Source: Alcaligenaceae bacterium SAGV5 (GTDB lineage: Bacteria > Pseudomonadota > Gammaproteobacteria > Burkholderiales > Burkholderiaceae_B). From it: a stretch of 64,000 nt of DNA. Where the stretch lies: positions 364,188 to 428,187 of the forward strand of contig SPDP01000004.1 in assembly GCA_009360345.1 (NCBI GenBank). Direction: 5' to 3'. The notes beneath the pieces were generated by a model. That model did not search any database. It saw only the letters and a program-made list of their open reading frames with translations, and was not told the DNA's origin. The translations under genes and the position numbers were made by a program. Within the stretch, counting starts at the first letter, position 1; every line of letters starts with the position of its first letter. Shown here in pieces: positions 29,178 to 38,275 of this stretch.

Positions 29178-30644
29178 ATGCCCAAGATCGTCTTTCTGTG
29201 GACCGACGTCGCGCTGTTCCTGCTGGTGCTGGGGATCGCCTGCTATGCCTGGCACGCCCGCCGCACGCCCAATCTCCGGGCCACCTGGGCCAGGGTGGCG
29301 CGGGACACGCCGGCCATGTGCGCCGTGGTGGTGCTGAGTGTGTTCGTGGTGATAGGCGTGCTCGACTCCATGCACTACCGGCCCTTGCTGGAGTCGGTGG
29401 AAGTCGATGGCGGGAAGGGCGCGCGCGCCTATTCCCCGGTCACGCGCTCGGTGCTCGACGCCCTGCTGGAAAAACCCATGGCCGGGCGCGAGAAGACCTA
29501 CTCGGCGCCGTTGGCGGTGCGCCAGTTCACCAAGGAATCCATGCTGGTCGACGGCAAGCCGGTGCGGGACTATCCGCGCCTGCGCCACGGCGGCGCGCAC
29601 CTGACCGACCCCGATACGCAATGGCTGGGGGATGTGCTGCGGCGGACGGCCGTGGGCGTCGTGGCCGGCGGCCTGCTGGCCGGCGCCGTGGCCCTGCTGG
29701 TGGCGGGCGCCCTGGCGCATCGCGGCGGGCGGACCTTTCCCGTGGCGTGGCGCGACATCGTCCAGCGGCGCACCGCGGTGCCGGTGGCGGCCATGCTGCT
29801 GACCTTCGGCATCATCGCCATCCTGGCGGGCGCGGCCGTGTCGCTGTCCACCGGCTATCACGTCATGGGCACCGACAGCACTGGCAACGACGTCCTGGTA
29901 CAGACGGTCAAGAGTTTCCGCACCGCGCTGGTCATCGGCAGCCTGACCACCCTGGCGACCCTGCCGCTGGCCCTGGCGCTGGGCATCATGGCGGGCTATT
30001 TCAAGGGCTGGGTCGACGACATCATCCAGTACGTCTACACCACGCTGACCTCCATTCCGGGCGTGCTGCTGATCGCCGCCTGCGTGCTCATGGTGCAGGT
30101 CTTCATCGACAACAATCCCGACCTGTTCGAGACCGGCGCCGAACGGGCCGACCTGCGCCTGTTCCTCTTGTGCATCATCCTGGGCGTGACGGGCTGGGCG
30201 GGGCTGTGCCGGCTGCTGCGGGCCGAGACGCTCAAGCTGCGCGAGCTCGACTATGTGCTGGCGGCGCGCGCCTTCGGCGCGTCGTCCGTGCGCATCATGG
30301 CCCGCCACCTGCTGCCCAACGTCATGCACATCGTGCTGATCACCGTCGTGCTCGATTTCTCGACCCTGGTGCTGTACGAGGCCGTGTTGTCCTACCTGGG
30401 CGTAGGGGTGGATCCCTCCATGAACTCTTTCGGGTCCATGATCAACCTCGCCAGGCTGGAGATGTCGCGCGATCCCATGATCTGGTGGAGCCTCTTGTCC
30501 GCCTTCGTCTTCATGCTGGCCCTGGTGCTCTCCGCCAACCTGTTCGCCGACGCCGTGCGCGAGGCCTTCGACCCGCGCGCCCGGGCCTACCGGCCGGCGT
30601 GGGCGCGGGCCCGTTCGGCCAAAGCGCTGGAGGACCGCCGATGA
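29178..30644 (+). CDS. ABC transporter permease (DppC/YejE type) with long N-terminal region
   Basis: 488 residues, against about 300 for typical DppC. The C-terminal half is the standard permease with the EAA loop LRELDYVLAARAFGASSVRIMARHLLPNVMH. The N-terminal about 200 residues add membrane segments (LFLLVLGIACYAW, MCAVVVLSVFVVIGV, VGVVAGGLLAGAVALLVAGA) and a periplasmic loop. Same operon, 4 bases after the first permease and overlapping the ATPase start. Confidence 0.88.
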   Translation: MPKIVFLWTDVALFLLVLGIACYAWHARRTPNLRATWARVARDTPAMCAVVVLSVFVVIGVLDSMHYRPLLESVEVDGGKGARAYSPVTRSVLDALLEKPMAGREKTYSAPLAVRQFTKESMLVDGKPVRDYPRLRHGGAHLTDPDTQWLGDVLRRTAVGVVAGGLLAGAVALLVAGALAHRGGRTFPVAWRDIVQRRTAVPVAAMLLTFGIIAILAGAAVSLSTGYHVMGTDSTGNDVLVQTVKSFRTALVIGSLTTLATLPLALALGIMAGYFKGWVDDIIQYVYTTLTSIPGVLLIAACVLMVQVFIDNNPDLFETGAERADLRLFLLCIILGVTGWAGLCRLLRAETLKLRELDYVLAARAFGASSVRIMARHLLPNVMHIVLITVVLDFSTLVLYEAVLSYLGVGVDPSMNSFGSMINLARLEMSRDPMIWWSLLSAFVFMLALVLSANLFADAVREAFDPRARAYRPAWARARSAKALEDRR

Positions 30645-32551
30645 ACGCCCCCGCTGAAACCGCCATGCTGGACGTGCGCCAGCTGGACGTCCTGCTCGAC
30701 AGCGACCACGGAGTCGTCCATGCCGTGGACGCGCTCGACCTGGCCATCGCGCGTGGCCAGACTTTCGCGCTGGTGGGCGAGTCCGGCTGTGGCAAGAGCA
30801 TGACCGCGCTGGCCCTGCTGCGCCTCCTGCCCGACGCCGGACGGATCGAGCGCGGCCAGACCCTGCTCGAAGGCGTGGACCTGAACCGCCTGCCCGAACG
30901 CGACATGCGCACCGTGCGGGGCCGCAAGATCAGCATCATCTTCCAGGAACCCGCGACCAGCCTGAATCCGGTGATGCGGGTGGGCGACCAGATCGTCGAA
31001 ACCATCACCACCCATACGGCGCTGCGCGGGGCCGCCGCCCGCGCCAAGGCCGTCGAGTGGCTGCGGCGGGTCGGCATACCCGAGCCCGAACGGCGCGTGG
31101 ACGACTACCCCTTCCAGCTGTCGGGCGGCCAGAAACAGCGCGTCATGATCGCGATCGCGCTGGCGGCCGAACCGGAACTGCTGATCGCCGACGAGCCCAC
31201 CACCGCGCTGGACGTCACCATCCAGGCCCAGATCCTGGAACTGCTGCGCACCTTGCAGACCCAGCTCGGCATGGCGATGATGCTCATCACCCACGACCTG
31301 GGCATCGTGCGCAGCATGGCCCATCACGTCGCGCTGATGTACGCCGGCCAGATCGTGGAATCTGCCCCGGCCGGCGAATTCTTCCGCCATCCCCGCCATC
31401 CCTATGCCCGGCTGCTGTTCGGCGCGCTGCCCAGCATGGGGCGCCGGGGCGAACACCTGGCCGCCATTCCCGGCACCGTGCCCGCCCTGAACCAGGCGTT
31501 CGGCGGCTGCCGTTTCGCCCAGCGCTGTCCGACCCACGCGGCCGAATGCGATGCCGCTCCGCCGCCCCTGGCCGAGGAGGCTCCCGGGCACGCGGTGCGC
31601 TGCGTGCGGCTGGTCCAGATCGACGCCGCCCGCGCCGCGGGCAGGGGAGAGCCGCTGCCCGAGGTGCATGTCGTGGAACAACCCGCCGCATCCATGGCGG
31701 CTCCCGCCGCGGTGGCCGAAGCCTCTTCATCCACATCGGGAGCCGGCCTGCTGAGCGTGACCGGCCTCAAGGTCCATTTCCCCATCCGCAAGGGCCTGCT
31801 GCGCCGCACGGTCGGCTGGGTCAAGGCAGTGGACGGCGTGAGCCTGTCGCTTGACACCGGCAAGACGCTCGCCCTGGTCGGAGAGTCCGGCTGTGGCAAG
31901 ACCACCACCGGCAAGGCCCTGCTGCGCCTGCTGGACGGCGTGGCGACAGTCTCCGGCCAGGCCAGCCTCCAGGGGCAGGACCTGCTGCGGGCCGGCGGAC
32001 GCCAGCTCAAGCGCCTGCGGCGCGACATCCAGATCATCTTCCAGGACCCCTATGCCTCGCTGAATCCCCGGATGCGCGTGGGCGAGATCCTGGACGAGGG
32101 CCTGGCCTCGCTGCGCCCCGACATGGACGCGGCCAGCCGCCAGGCCGCCTTGCTTCGCCTGCTGGACCAGGTGGGGCTGCGCGCCGACGCCCGCGACCGC
32201 TACCCGCACGAGTTCTCGGGGGGGCAGCGCCAGCGCATCGCCATCGCCCGCGCCCTGGCGCTCGAACCCAAGCTGATGGTGTGCGATGAACCGACCTCGG
32301 CGCTGGATGTCTCCGTGCAGGCGCAGATCCTCAACCTGCTGCACGCGCTGCAGCGGGACATGGGCATCGCCTACCTGTTCATCACCCACAACTTCGGGGT
32401 GGTCGAATACCTGGCCGACGACATCGCCGTCATGCAGGGCGGCCACATCGTCGAGAGCGGCCCGGCCGAACGTGTCCTGACCCGGCCGGAACATGCCTAT
32501 ACCCGGCAGTTGCTGGACGCCGTGCCGCGCTTCGACGTCGCGGCGGCCTGA
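30641..32551 (+). CDS. dual ABC ATPase of the peptide-type importer
   Basis: 636 residues with two fused nucleotide-binding domains. First: Walker A GESGCGKSMTA, signature LSGGQKQR, Walker B LLIADEPTTALD. Second: GESGCGKTTTGKA, FSGGQRQR, LMVCDEPTSALD. Each is followed by the oligopeptide-transporter C-terminal extension (CRFAQRCPTH with clustered Cys after domain 1). YejF/GsiA architecture. The frame is open upstream to 29198, but ATG 30641 overlapping the permease stop is the real start. Confidence 0.93.
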   Translation: MNAPAETAMLDVRQLDVLLDSDHGVVHAVDALDLAIARGQTFALVGESGCGKSMTALALLRLLPDAGRIERGQTLLEGVDLNRLPERDMRTVRGRKISIIFQEPATSLNPVMRVGDQIVETITTHTALRGAAARAKAVEWLRRVGIPEPERRVDDYPFQLSGGQKQRVMIAIALAAEPELLIADEPTTALDVTIQAQILELLRTLQTQLGMAMMLITHDLGIVRSMAHHVALMYAGQIVESAPAGEFFRHPRHPYARLLFGALPSMGRRGEHLAAIPGTVPALNQAFGGCRFAQRCPTHAAECDAAPPPLAEEAPGHAVRCVRLVQIDAARAAGRGEPLPEVHVVEQPAASMAAPAAVAEASSSTSGAGLLSVTGLKVHFPIRKGLLRRTVGWVKAVDGVSLSLDTGKTLALVGESGCGKTTTGKALLRLLDGVATVSGQASLQGQDLLRAGGRQLKRLRRDIQIIFQDPYASLNPRMRVGEILDEGLASLRPDMDAASRQAALLRLLDQVGLRADARDRYPHEFSGGQRQRIAIARALALEPKLMVCDEPTSALDVSVQAQILNLLHALQRDMGIAYLFITHNFGVVEYLADDIAVMQGGHIVESGPAERVLTRPEHAYTRQLLDAVPRFDVAAA

Positions 32552-32570
32552 ACGGACAAGGAGAGCAAGC

Positions 32571-32921
32571 ATGTCGTACGAAGGAAATTGCCATTGCGGG
32601 GCCGTCGCGTTCGAAATCGACGCCCCCGTGCCCACGCAGGCCATGAGCTGCAATTGCTCCCATTGCCGGCGCAAGGGCTTTCTGCTGAGCTTCGTGCCCG
32701 AAGGCCAGTTCACGCTGAAGCAGGGCCAGGACCAGTTGCGGTCCTATTTCTTCCATGCCCACAAGATCGAACACATGTTCTGCGCGACCTGCGGCACGCA
32801 ATCCTTCGCCCGGGGCGCCATGCCCGACGGGACGCCCATGCGGGCGGTGAACTTGCGCTGCGTGCCGGCTATCGACCTGGACGCGCTGCAGATCAAGCGG
32901 GTGGATGGGGCGAGCTTCTAG
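32571..32921 (+). CDS. GFA-family (glutathione-dependent formaldehyde-activating enzyme fold) zinc protein
   Basis: 116 residues. Zinc-binding pattern: Cys7 and Cys9 (GNCHCG), Cys27, Cys29 and Cys32 (SCNCSHC), Cys71 and Cys74 (CATCG). AAGGAGAG precedes the ATG. The fold is that of Gfa, but most members have other or unknown functions. It lies 19 bases after the ABC ATPase and may be a passenger of that operon. Confidence 0.85.
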   Translation: MSYEGNCHCGAVAFEIDAPVPTQAMSCNCSHCRRKGFLLSFVPEGQFTLKQGQDQLRSYFFHAHKIEHMFCATCGTQSFARGAMPDGTPMRAVNLRCVPAIDLDALQIKRVDGASF

Positions 32922-32980
32922 GCCGGCCGGCGGGGCGGGGGGCCAAAATGGATTATCATTCCGCTCTTGGCGCCGCATCG

Positions 32981-33068
32981 GGAAGCGTGGCAGAGTGGTC
33001 GATTGCACCGGTCTTGAAAACCGGCAACGGGAAACCGTTCGTGAGTTCGAATCTCACCGCTTCCGCCA
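32981..33068 (+). tRNA. tRNA-Ser (anticodon TGA)
   Basis: 88 nt with the long variable arm of class II tRNAs (CAACGGGAAACCGTTC region). Acceptor GGAAGCG pairs with CGCTTCC, discriminator G, encoded CCA. Anticodon stem CCGGT/ACCGG, loop CTTGAAA, anticodon TGA. A -10-like TATCAT lies at 32954-32959; no clear -35. Confidence 0.97.
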
Positions 33069-33079
33069 GCGATTTTGAG

Positions 33080-33117
33080 AAACCCCTTGATTTCATCCAG
33101 GAATCAAGGGGTTTTTT
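33080..33117 (+). terminator. rho-independent terminator of tRNA-Ser
   Basis: A 13-bp stem (AAACCCCTTGATT, 33080-33092, with AATCAAGGGGTTT, 33102-33114), 9-base loop and six T residues (33112-33117). Confidence 0.92.
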
Positions 33118-33140
33118 GCCGATGGGACGCCCCAAGGCAA

Positions 33141-33210
33141 GAAGCGCCTCCTCGGGGGGCCGCGCCGCCGCGTAGCGGCAAGCGTGGGGGGGCCGCAGGC
33201 CGGAACCCCG
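33141..33210. repeat. GC-rich palindromic dispersed repeat
   Basis: Repeat-like DNA with GGGGGGCC copies near 33155 and 33186 flanking a hairpin GCCGC/GCGGC (33165-33179). It resembles in style the hairpin cluster at 20107-20176 but is not identical. It follows the tRNA-Ser terminator and precedes the second GFA gene. Confidence 0.5.
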
Positions 33211-33253
33211 ACCGACGCAGATCCTGGCAGATGGAAAGGCCCACGCGCCGGCC

Positions 33254-33661
33254 TCATGGCTGCATGTCGCATTCCACGGGGCTGTCCACTTTCGGCAGCC
33301 ACTTCAGGCGGCGCCTGGTCCAGGTTTGCCGCCGCACGGGCCCGAGCACATCTCGTTCCGCCAGCGCGCCGACGCGCAATGTGTATGTCCTTGGAGTGCC
33401 GAGGTCGGTGGCGTAGACCGGACCGCCGCAGATTTCGCAAAACCCGTGCGCGCGTTTCGCGCCGCTGGCGCCGGTCTTGATGTACTGGCGCGGAGTGCCG
33501 CTCAGGAGCCGGAATGTGTCCGCGGGCGCCAGGACATTCAGCCGGAAGGCGGACCCGGACAGGGTTTGGCAATCCAGGCAATGACACATGTTCACCACGG
33601 TGGGGTCGACCTCGGCTTCGTAGGTGATCGCGCCGCAATGACATTGGCCGTGTACCTTCAT
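33254..33661 (-). CDS. second GFA-family zinc protein
   Basis: 135 residues. Cys7/Cys9 (GQCHCG), Cys26/Cys28/Cys31 (MCHCLDC) and Cys75/Cys78 (FCEICGG) form the usual GFA zinc sites. The C-terminal 30 residues are basic (RRQTWTRRRLKWLPKVDSP), typical of the family. The frame extends upstream to 34627 only as a shadow; the ATG at 33661 follows GGAGCC. Convergent with tRNA-Ser, and only distantly similar to the first GFA protein. Confidence 0.83.
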   Translation of the reverse strand: MKVHGQCHCGAITYEAEVDPTVVNMCHCLDCQTLSGSAFRLNVLAPADTFRLLSGTPRQYIKTGASGAKRAHGFCEICGGPVYATDLGTPRTYTLRVGALAERDVLGPVRRQTWTRRRLKWLPKVDSPVECDMQP

Positions 33662-33726
33662 GTTGGGCTCCTGGGCAGGACGAACGGGTGTGCTGCGTGG
33701 ATGGTACCTTGATCTCTTTTTTTCTG

Positions 33727-33743
33727 GTTTTGATGAATGGAAC
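33727..33743. promoter_or_regulatory. putative IclR operator, site A
   Basis: GTTTTGATGAATGGAAC, 17 bp, within the larger inverted repeat CTGGTT...AACCAG (33724-33746). It lies upstream of the -35 of the Bug/PrpD operon promoter. One of seven related sites in the island. Confidence 0.6.
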
Positions 33744-33756
33744 CAGTTCCTAAAAT

Positions 33757-33785
33757 TTGACATGTGTGCGTGCCGTCGATAAAGT
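33757..33785 (+). promoter_or_regulatory. promoter of the Bug / PrpD operon
   Basis: Perfect -35 TTGACA (33757-33762), 17-bp spacer, -10 TAAAGT (33780-33785). The predicted start is about 45 bases before the GTG start codon. Confidence 0.6.
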
Positions 33786-33838
33786 CCTCGATACCCATGG
33801 CAACGGTGAATTGCCAACAAGAGGACAAGGAGACCTGA

Positions 33839-34810
33839 GTGTTCAAGAAAAGCATCGCCGTGTGCCTGGCGGCGGCTGTATCCGGTGGGCTGACGCCGGC
33901 GTCGGCCCAGGAAGGAGGCCGGGCACCGGTCCGTATCGTGGTGGCATCGGCGCCGGGAGGAAATATCGATGTGCTCGGCCGCATTCTGGCGGAACACCTG
34001 TCCGCGCTTACGCATCAGAACTATTACGTCGAGAACCGGGCTGGCGCCGGCGGAAACATCGGCACGGCCTACGTGGCGCAAGCCAGGCCCGACGGACAGA
34101 CGCTCCTGATCGTGTCCACCAGCCATACGAGCAATGTCCACCTCTACCGCAAGGTCGGCTATGACCCGATCAAGAGCTTTACCCCTATCTCGAGCCTGGC
34201 CCAATCGGCATTTGCCATAGCCGTGCCCACCGGCTCGAAGTATCAGACGCTCCAGGATTTCGTCGCCGATGCGCGCGCCCATCCAGGGAGAATCAATTAC
34301 GGGTCCGCGGGCGTGGGGCAGGGCAACCACCTTGGCATGGAACTGCTGAAGTCTGATATAGGAATAGATCTCATGCACGTCCCCTTTACATCCATGGGGG
34401 CCGTTGTCACGGCACTGATGGGAGCGCAGGTGGATGTGGCGATGCTGACGCTGCCGGGGGCCCTGGCAGCGTCGGACGCGGGGAAAGTGCGCATTCTCGG
34501 GGTCACCGGCCGTCAGCGTGTCGCCAAACTGGCCATGGTTCCCACGATCCGGGAAGCCATCGGCCATGAGTTCGATCTGACCTCGTGGCAAGGACTGCTC
34601 GGACCTGCCGGATTGCCCGACAAGCAAGTCGCGGATCTGAATGAGAACGTACGGAAGGTCATGTCTTCCCCTCAGGTCGTGGAGCAGCTCGATCGGGTGG
34701 CTTTGACGCCGGATGTTTCGACACCAGCGGAGTTCGGGCGGTTTCTGTCATCGGAAACCGCTCGCTGGGGCAAGGTGATCGGTGACGCGAAGATCGGAGT
34801 GGACAAGTAA
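33839..34810 (+). CDS. Bug-family tripartite tricarboxylate transporter receptor
   Basis: 323 residues from a GTG start with AAGGAG five bases upstream. Signal peptide MFKKSIAVCLAAAVSGGLTPASA, then the Bug core (VRIVVASAPGGNIDVLGRILAEHL, YYVENRAGAGGNIGTAYVA, DGQTLLIV). It binds an organic acid in the periplasm. Its stop overlaps the ATG of the MmgE/PrpD gene by one base (TAATG), so receptor and enzyme are translationally coupled, which suggests the ligand or its product is the PrpD substrate. Confidence 0.9.
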   Translation: MFKKSIAVCLAAAVSGGLTPASAQEGGRAPVRIVVASAPGGNIDVLGRILAEHLSALTHQNYYVENRAGAGGNIGTAYVAQARPDGQTLLIVSTSHTSNVHLYRKVGYDPIKSFTPISSLAQSAFAIAVPTGSKYQTLQDFVADARAHPGRINYGSAGVGQGNHLGMELLKSDIGIDLMHVPFTSMGAVVTALMGAQVDVAMLTLPGALAASDAGKVRILGVTGRQRVAKLAMVPTIREAIGHEFDLTSWQGLLGPAGLPDKQVADLNENVRKVMSSPQVVEQLDRVALTPDVSTPAEFGRFLSSETARWGKVIGDAKIGVDK

Positions 34811-36177
34811 TGGCGCAACCAACCTTGGCCCGGCGGTACGGGGAATTCATCGTTTCCACGAAGCTGGCGGCCATGCCGCCGGATGCCGTGCGGAATGGCC
34901 AGATGCTGGTCGCCAGTACCCTGGCCAGCGCCGCGCTTGGATCCACGCTCGAGTCGAGCCGGGTCGTCCGGCGACTGGAGGCCGAGCGGGGAGGTAAGCC
35001 GCTTTCGACCGTCTGGTTCGGGAACTGGGAGGACTTGCCCGCCGTGGCCTGCGCCAGGGTGAACGCGCTGATGAGCGACGCGGCGGCCTCGGATGACAGC
35101 GATCTGAGGAATATCGTCCATAGTGGCACGCCCGCATGCGCGGCGGCTCTCGCCGTCGGTCAGGAGGTCGGCGCGTCGGGCGCGGACGTCACCGAGGCGA
35201 TCATCCTGGGGTACGAGGTCGCGGGAAACATCAACACGGCCATGATGGGCGGGCTGCAGCGCAAGGGGTTCCATGGAGGCATCGTGGCGACATTCGCGGC
35301 GGCGGCAGCCGCCGCGCGCCTGATGCGTTTGAGCGCGGAGAGCGCGGCGCATGCCTTGGCGCTGGCCGCGACTTCCATGGGAGGGTTGCATGCGGCCGCG
35401 GCGACCAGCCTGGCGCGGGAATACATCGCGGGCAATGCCGCGATGATGGGTGTCCAGTGCGCCCAGGCAGCCAGGCTCGGCTACACAGGAGAGATCGCGA
35501 CATTCGAGATGAGCCGGGGATTCTTCCAGACGCTCGGACCCGGACACGACGCCAATGCGGTCATCGGGGAGCTGGGAGAGAAGTGGAGCATATTGAGCGA
35601 GCTCGGAATCAAGCTCGTGCCGGGAGGCTCTCCGTTCCATGCCGTCGCGGAAGCCGCCGCCATGGCTGCCCGCGAGGGCGCATTGCAGGTGGAGGATATC
35701 AGGCAGATCACCTTTACGTTGCCGGACTATCCGTTTCCCGGACCCAGGCACCCGACGGACTTGATCGGCATTGCCCATAGTCCCTTCTACTTCGCGGCTG
35801 CCGGTGCCGCGGATCACGACTACCACTGGGCGCATGCCTTTCCCGAGAAGATCAGGGATCCGCGCATCCGGTCCTTGTTCGACCGGATAACGCGCCTGGA
35901 TCAGGAAGTCCCCGACAAGTCGTCATACAAGAGCGGCGCCATCGTAAGCGTGGAGACGACGGACGGCCGTCTCATCGAGAAATCCGTGCGGCAACCGAAA
36001 GGCGCGGCCTTGCGCGGTATCGGATGGAACGAGATCCATGACAAGTATCAGGCACTCATCCCGTATGCAGGCGTCGAGCGCGCCGCGGTCGATAGTAGTT
36101 TCGAGTTGATTCGAAAGCTGCCGGATGTGCCGGACATTCAGCAATTGATCGATTCACTGCGTCTGCCTGCGCGGTAG
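34810..36177 (+). CDS. MmgE/PrpD family protein
   Basis: 455 residues. The family covers 2-methylcitrate dehydratase, cis-aconitate decarboxylase and related lyases/isomerases. Features: an all-helical N-terminal domain (GQEVGASGADVTEAIILGYEVAGNIN, GFHGGIVATFAAAAAAARLM) and a C-terminal alpha/beta domain starting around VEDIRQITFTLPDYPFPG. It likely acts on a polycarboxylate or beta-hydroxy acid. Paralogous in family to the gene at 46309. Ends at a strong bidirectional terminator. Confidence 0.85.
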   Translation: MAQPTLARRYGEFIVSTKLAAMPPDAVRNGQMLVASTLASAALGSTLESSRVVRRLEAERGGKPLSTVWFGNWEDLPAVACARVNALMSDAAASDDSDLRNIVHSGTPACAAALAVGQEVGASGADVTEAIILGYEVAGNINTAMMGGLQRKGFHGGIVATFAAAAAAARLMRLSAESAAHALALAATSMGGLHAAAATSLAREYIAGNAAMMGVQCAQAARLGYTGEIATFEMSRGFFQTLGPGHDANAVIGELGEKWSILSELGIKLVPGGSPFHAVAEAAAMAAREGALQVEDIRQITFTLPDYPFPGPRHPTDLIGIAHSPFYFAAAGAADHDYHWAHAFPEKIRDPRIRSLFDRITRLDQEVPDKSSYKSGAIVSVETTDGRLIEKSVRQPKGAALRGIGWNEIHDKYQALIPYAGVERAAVDSSFELIRKLPDVPDIQQLIDSLRLPAR

Positions 36178-36189
36178 GACGAGGTCCGG

Positions 36190-36224
36190 CGGAGCGCCGG
36201 GATGCGAGGCATCCCGGCGCTCCG
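36190..36224. terminator. 16-bp perfect-stem bidirectional terminator
   Basis: CGGAGCGCCGGGATGC (36190-36205) and GCATCCCGGCGCTCCG (36209-36224) are perfect complements around a 3-base loop GAG, placed between the stops of the convergent PrpD and Bug genes. There is no T tract. Confidence 0.75.
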
Positions 36225-36226
36225 CG

Positions 36227-37225
36227 TCATTGGCTGCCCGCCTTGATCCCGGACTGCTGGATGATGGTTCCCCAGCGGGAGTACTCATCCGCGATGTAGC
36301 GGCCCATTTCCGCGCTCGTCATGGTCCGAGGCGTCGCGCCCTGTGTCAGGAAGTGTGCACGGACCTCCGGGGTCTCCATCACTTTGCGTATTTCCTGGCT
36401 CAGCCGGTTGGCGATGCCAGGAGGTACACCGGCCGGCGCCACCATGCCGTACCAACCCGAAGCGGTGCCGATCTCGGAGATGCCGAGTTCCGCAAAAGTG
36501 GGTACGTCGGGCAGGAGGGGCGATCGAACCGCGCCGGTGACGGCGAGCGCGCGAAGCTTGTTCGACTTGATGCCTGCGAGCGCGGCGACGACGGTGGGCA
36601 TCGATGCATCGACGTGGCCTGCCATGACGTCGGTCAGCGCAGGGGCGGATCCCTTGTAGGCGACGAAGTCGAACTTGACGCCCGCCGCGCGTTGCAGGAG
36701 TTCGCTCGCCAGGTGCCCGGGTGCGGCTTGCCCCGTGGTGGCGACCGAAAGCGGGGTGGGGCGGGATTTGAGTCCATTGATGAAAGCGCCCAGATCCGAG
36801 CCCGGGATCGCCGGGTGGGTGACGAGCACATTGGGCACGTCGGCGACCATCGATATCGGTGTGAAATCCTTGATCGGGTCGGCCTTGTCCGTCCCGTAGA
36901 GATAGGGGTTGGTGGTCAAGCCCATGGTCGTGATCAGCAGCGTGTAGCCGTCGGGTTTCGCCGCCGCCGCGTGCGTCGCCGCCACCAGGCCATTGGCGCC
37001 CGGCCGGTTCTCCACGACGATGGTCTGGCCCAGTACCGGACCGAGGTACTGGGCAATGGCTCGAGCGACGAAATCGCCCGAGCCGCCAGGGGCGAAGCCG
37101 ACTAGGAGGGAAATGGGTTTGGCGGGGTAGGCGGCTTCCCTGGCGACCGCGGGCGAGAGCAGGCTGGCCACCATCGCGGCCACCGCCGTCACGGCCATCA
37201 AATGCCGGCGTCGATTTGTCTTCAT
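36227..37225 (-). CDS. Bug-family tripartite tricarboxylate transporter receptor
   Basis: 332 residues. Signal peptide with a twin-Arg-like run (MKTNRRRHLMAVTAVAAMVASLLSPAVA region), then YPAKPISLLVGFAPGGSGDFVARAIA, VVENRPGANGLVAATHAA and DGYTLLITT. The ATG at 37225 follows GGAGGA; 37255 is a weaker start. It is the second gene of a two-receptor operon, 66 bases after the first. The two receptors are paralogues and may bind related acids. Confidence 0.9.
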   Translation of the reverse strand: MKTNRRRHLMAVTAVAAMVASLLSPAVAREAAYPAKPISLLVGFAPGGSGDFVARAIAQYLGPVLGQTIVVENRPGANGLVAATHAAAAKPDGYTLLITTMGLTTNPYLYGTDKADPIKDFTPISMVADVPNVLVTHPAIPGSDLGAFINGLKSRPTPLSVATTGQAAPGHLASELLQRAAGVKFDFVAYKGSAPALTDVMAGHVDASMPTVVAALAGIKSNKLRALAVTGAVRSPLLPDVPTFAELGISEIGTASGWYGMVAPAGVPPGIANRLSQEIRKVMETPEVRAHFLTQGATPRTMTSAEMGRYIADEYSRWGTIIQQSGIKAGSQ

Positions 37226-37291
37226 GTCATCCTCCGGTGTGCTTTGGCAGCACATTGATAGGGACTGCGGAACGCGGCAGTCCCGGGGTCG

Positions 37292-38275
37292 TCAGTTGCT
37301 CAGGTTGATCTTGCTTCTGAAGCCCTGCCACTTGGCGATGTCCTCGGTGACGAACTTCTTGAAACTCTCAGGCGTGCTGACTTGAGGATCGAAGAACTTG
37401 TCTTGTAGGTACTTGATGGCATCGGGGTCGCGAGACACGGCATTCACCGCGGCATTGAGCTTGGCGATGACGTCGGAAGGGGTGCCCCTGGGTGCCAGGA
37501 GGCCATAGTACGTATAAGGATCCACGCCACCGAGTCCCGGTGTTTTCGATTCCGATAACGCGGGGACGTCGGGGATTGCCTTGGAGCGTTGAGAGCCCGT
37601 GATGGCGATGCCGCGTACCTTGCCATTCAGAATCTGTGGCACCGCACCCTGCAAGGGCCCCAGTCCGAAGTGGACGGAGCCTTCGGCAATGGCATTCATG
37701 ATCTCGGCATCGGCCTTGTAGGGAATGTGAATGGCATGGCTATGGCCGGCGTTGAGCAGATACTCGGTTTGCAGATGGCTGGCCGAGCCCACGCCCGACG
37801 AGCCATAGTTCAGCTTGTCCGGATTGTCCCTGCCGTATTGCAGCAGTTCGTCTATGGTCTTCGCGGGGATCTTGGGGGATGCGATGATCGCGCCCGGCGC
37901 CGACGCCGCCAAGGCGACGAACTCGAAGTCTTTCAGGGGGTCGTAGGGCAGATCGGTGCGGACGCCGGGTCCCTGCGACAGGGAAGAACCTGTTGCCAGG
38001 AACAGTGTGTAGCCGTCAGGCCGGGCAGACGTGGTGCCGCGTATGGCGACGAGCTGGGAGGCGCCCGGCTTGTTCTCCACGACGACGGGCGACTTGAGCG
38101 CTTCCCCCATCTTCAAGGCGTAGTACCTGGCCACCGCGTCGGTCGATCCTCCCGCGCTGAATCCGATCAGTATCTTGATCGGCCTTGAAGGAAAGTCGGA
38201 TGCCTGGACGGGAATCGTGGCCGCGGCCAGCGAGATGCCACAGACCAAAGATAGAACGCGCTTCTGCAACCACAT
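37292..38275 (-). CDS. Bug-family tripartite tricarboxylate transporter receptor
   Basis: 327 residues. Signal peptide (KRVLSLVCGISLAAATIPVQAS) then FPSRPIKILIGFSAGGSTDAVARYYA, VVENKPGASQLVAIRG and DGYTLFLATG. GCAGGAGAC precedes the ATG at 38275; the frame is open to 38380 but without a ribosome binding site there. First gene of the minus-strand receptor pair; operator site B lies about 126 bp upstream of its ATG. Confidence 0.9.
   Translation of the reverse strand: MWLQKRVLSLVCGISLAAATIPVQASDFPSRPIKILIGFSAGGSTDAVARYYALKMGEALKSPVVVENKPGASQLVAIRGTTSARPDGYTLFLATGSSLSQGPGVRTDLPYDPLKDFEFVALAASAPGAIIASPKIPAKTIDELLQYGRDNPDKLNYGSSGVGSASHLQTEYLLNAGHSHAIHIPYKADAEIMNAIAEGSVHFGLGPLQGAVPQILNGKVRGIAITGSQRSKAIPDVPALSESKTPGLGGVDPYTYYGLLAPRGTPSDVIAKLNAAVNAVSRDPDAIKYLQDKFFDPQVSTPESFKKFVTEDIAKWQGFRSKINLSN

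Noticed and set aside
29198..30640. Upstream extension of the dual ABC ATPase frame
   Set aside because: It overlaps the permease gene in another frame and has shadow composition; the ATG at 30641 overlaps the permease stop as in the other junctions of the operon.
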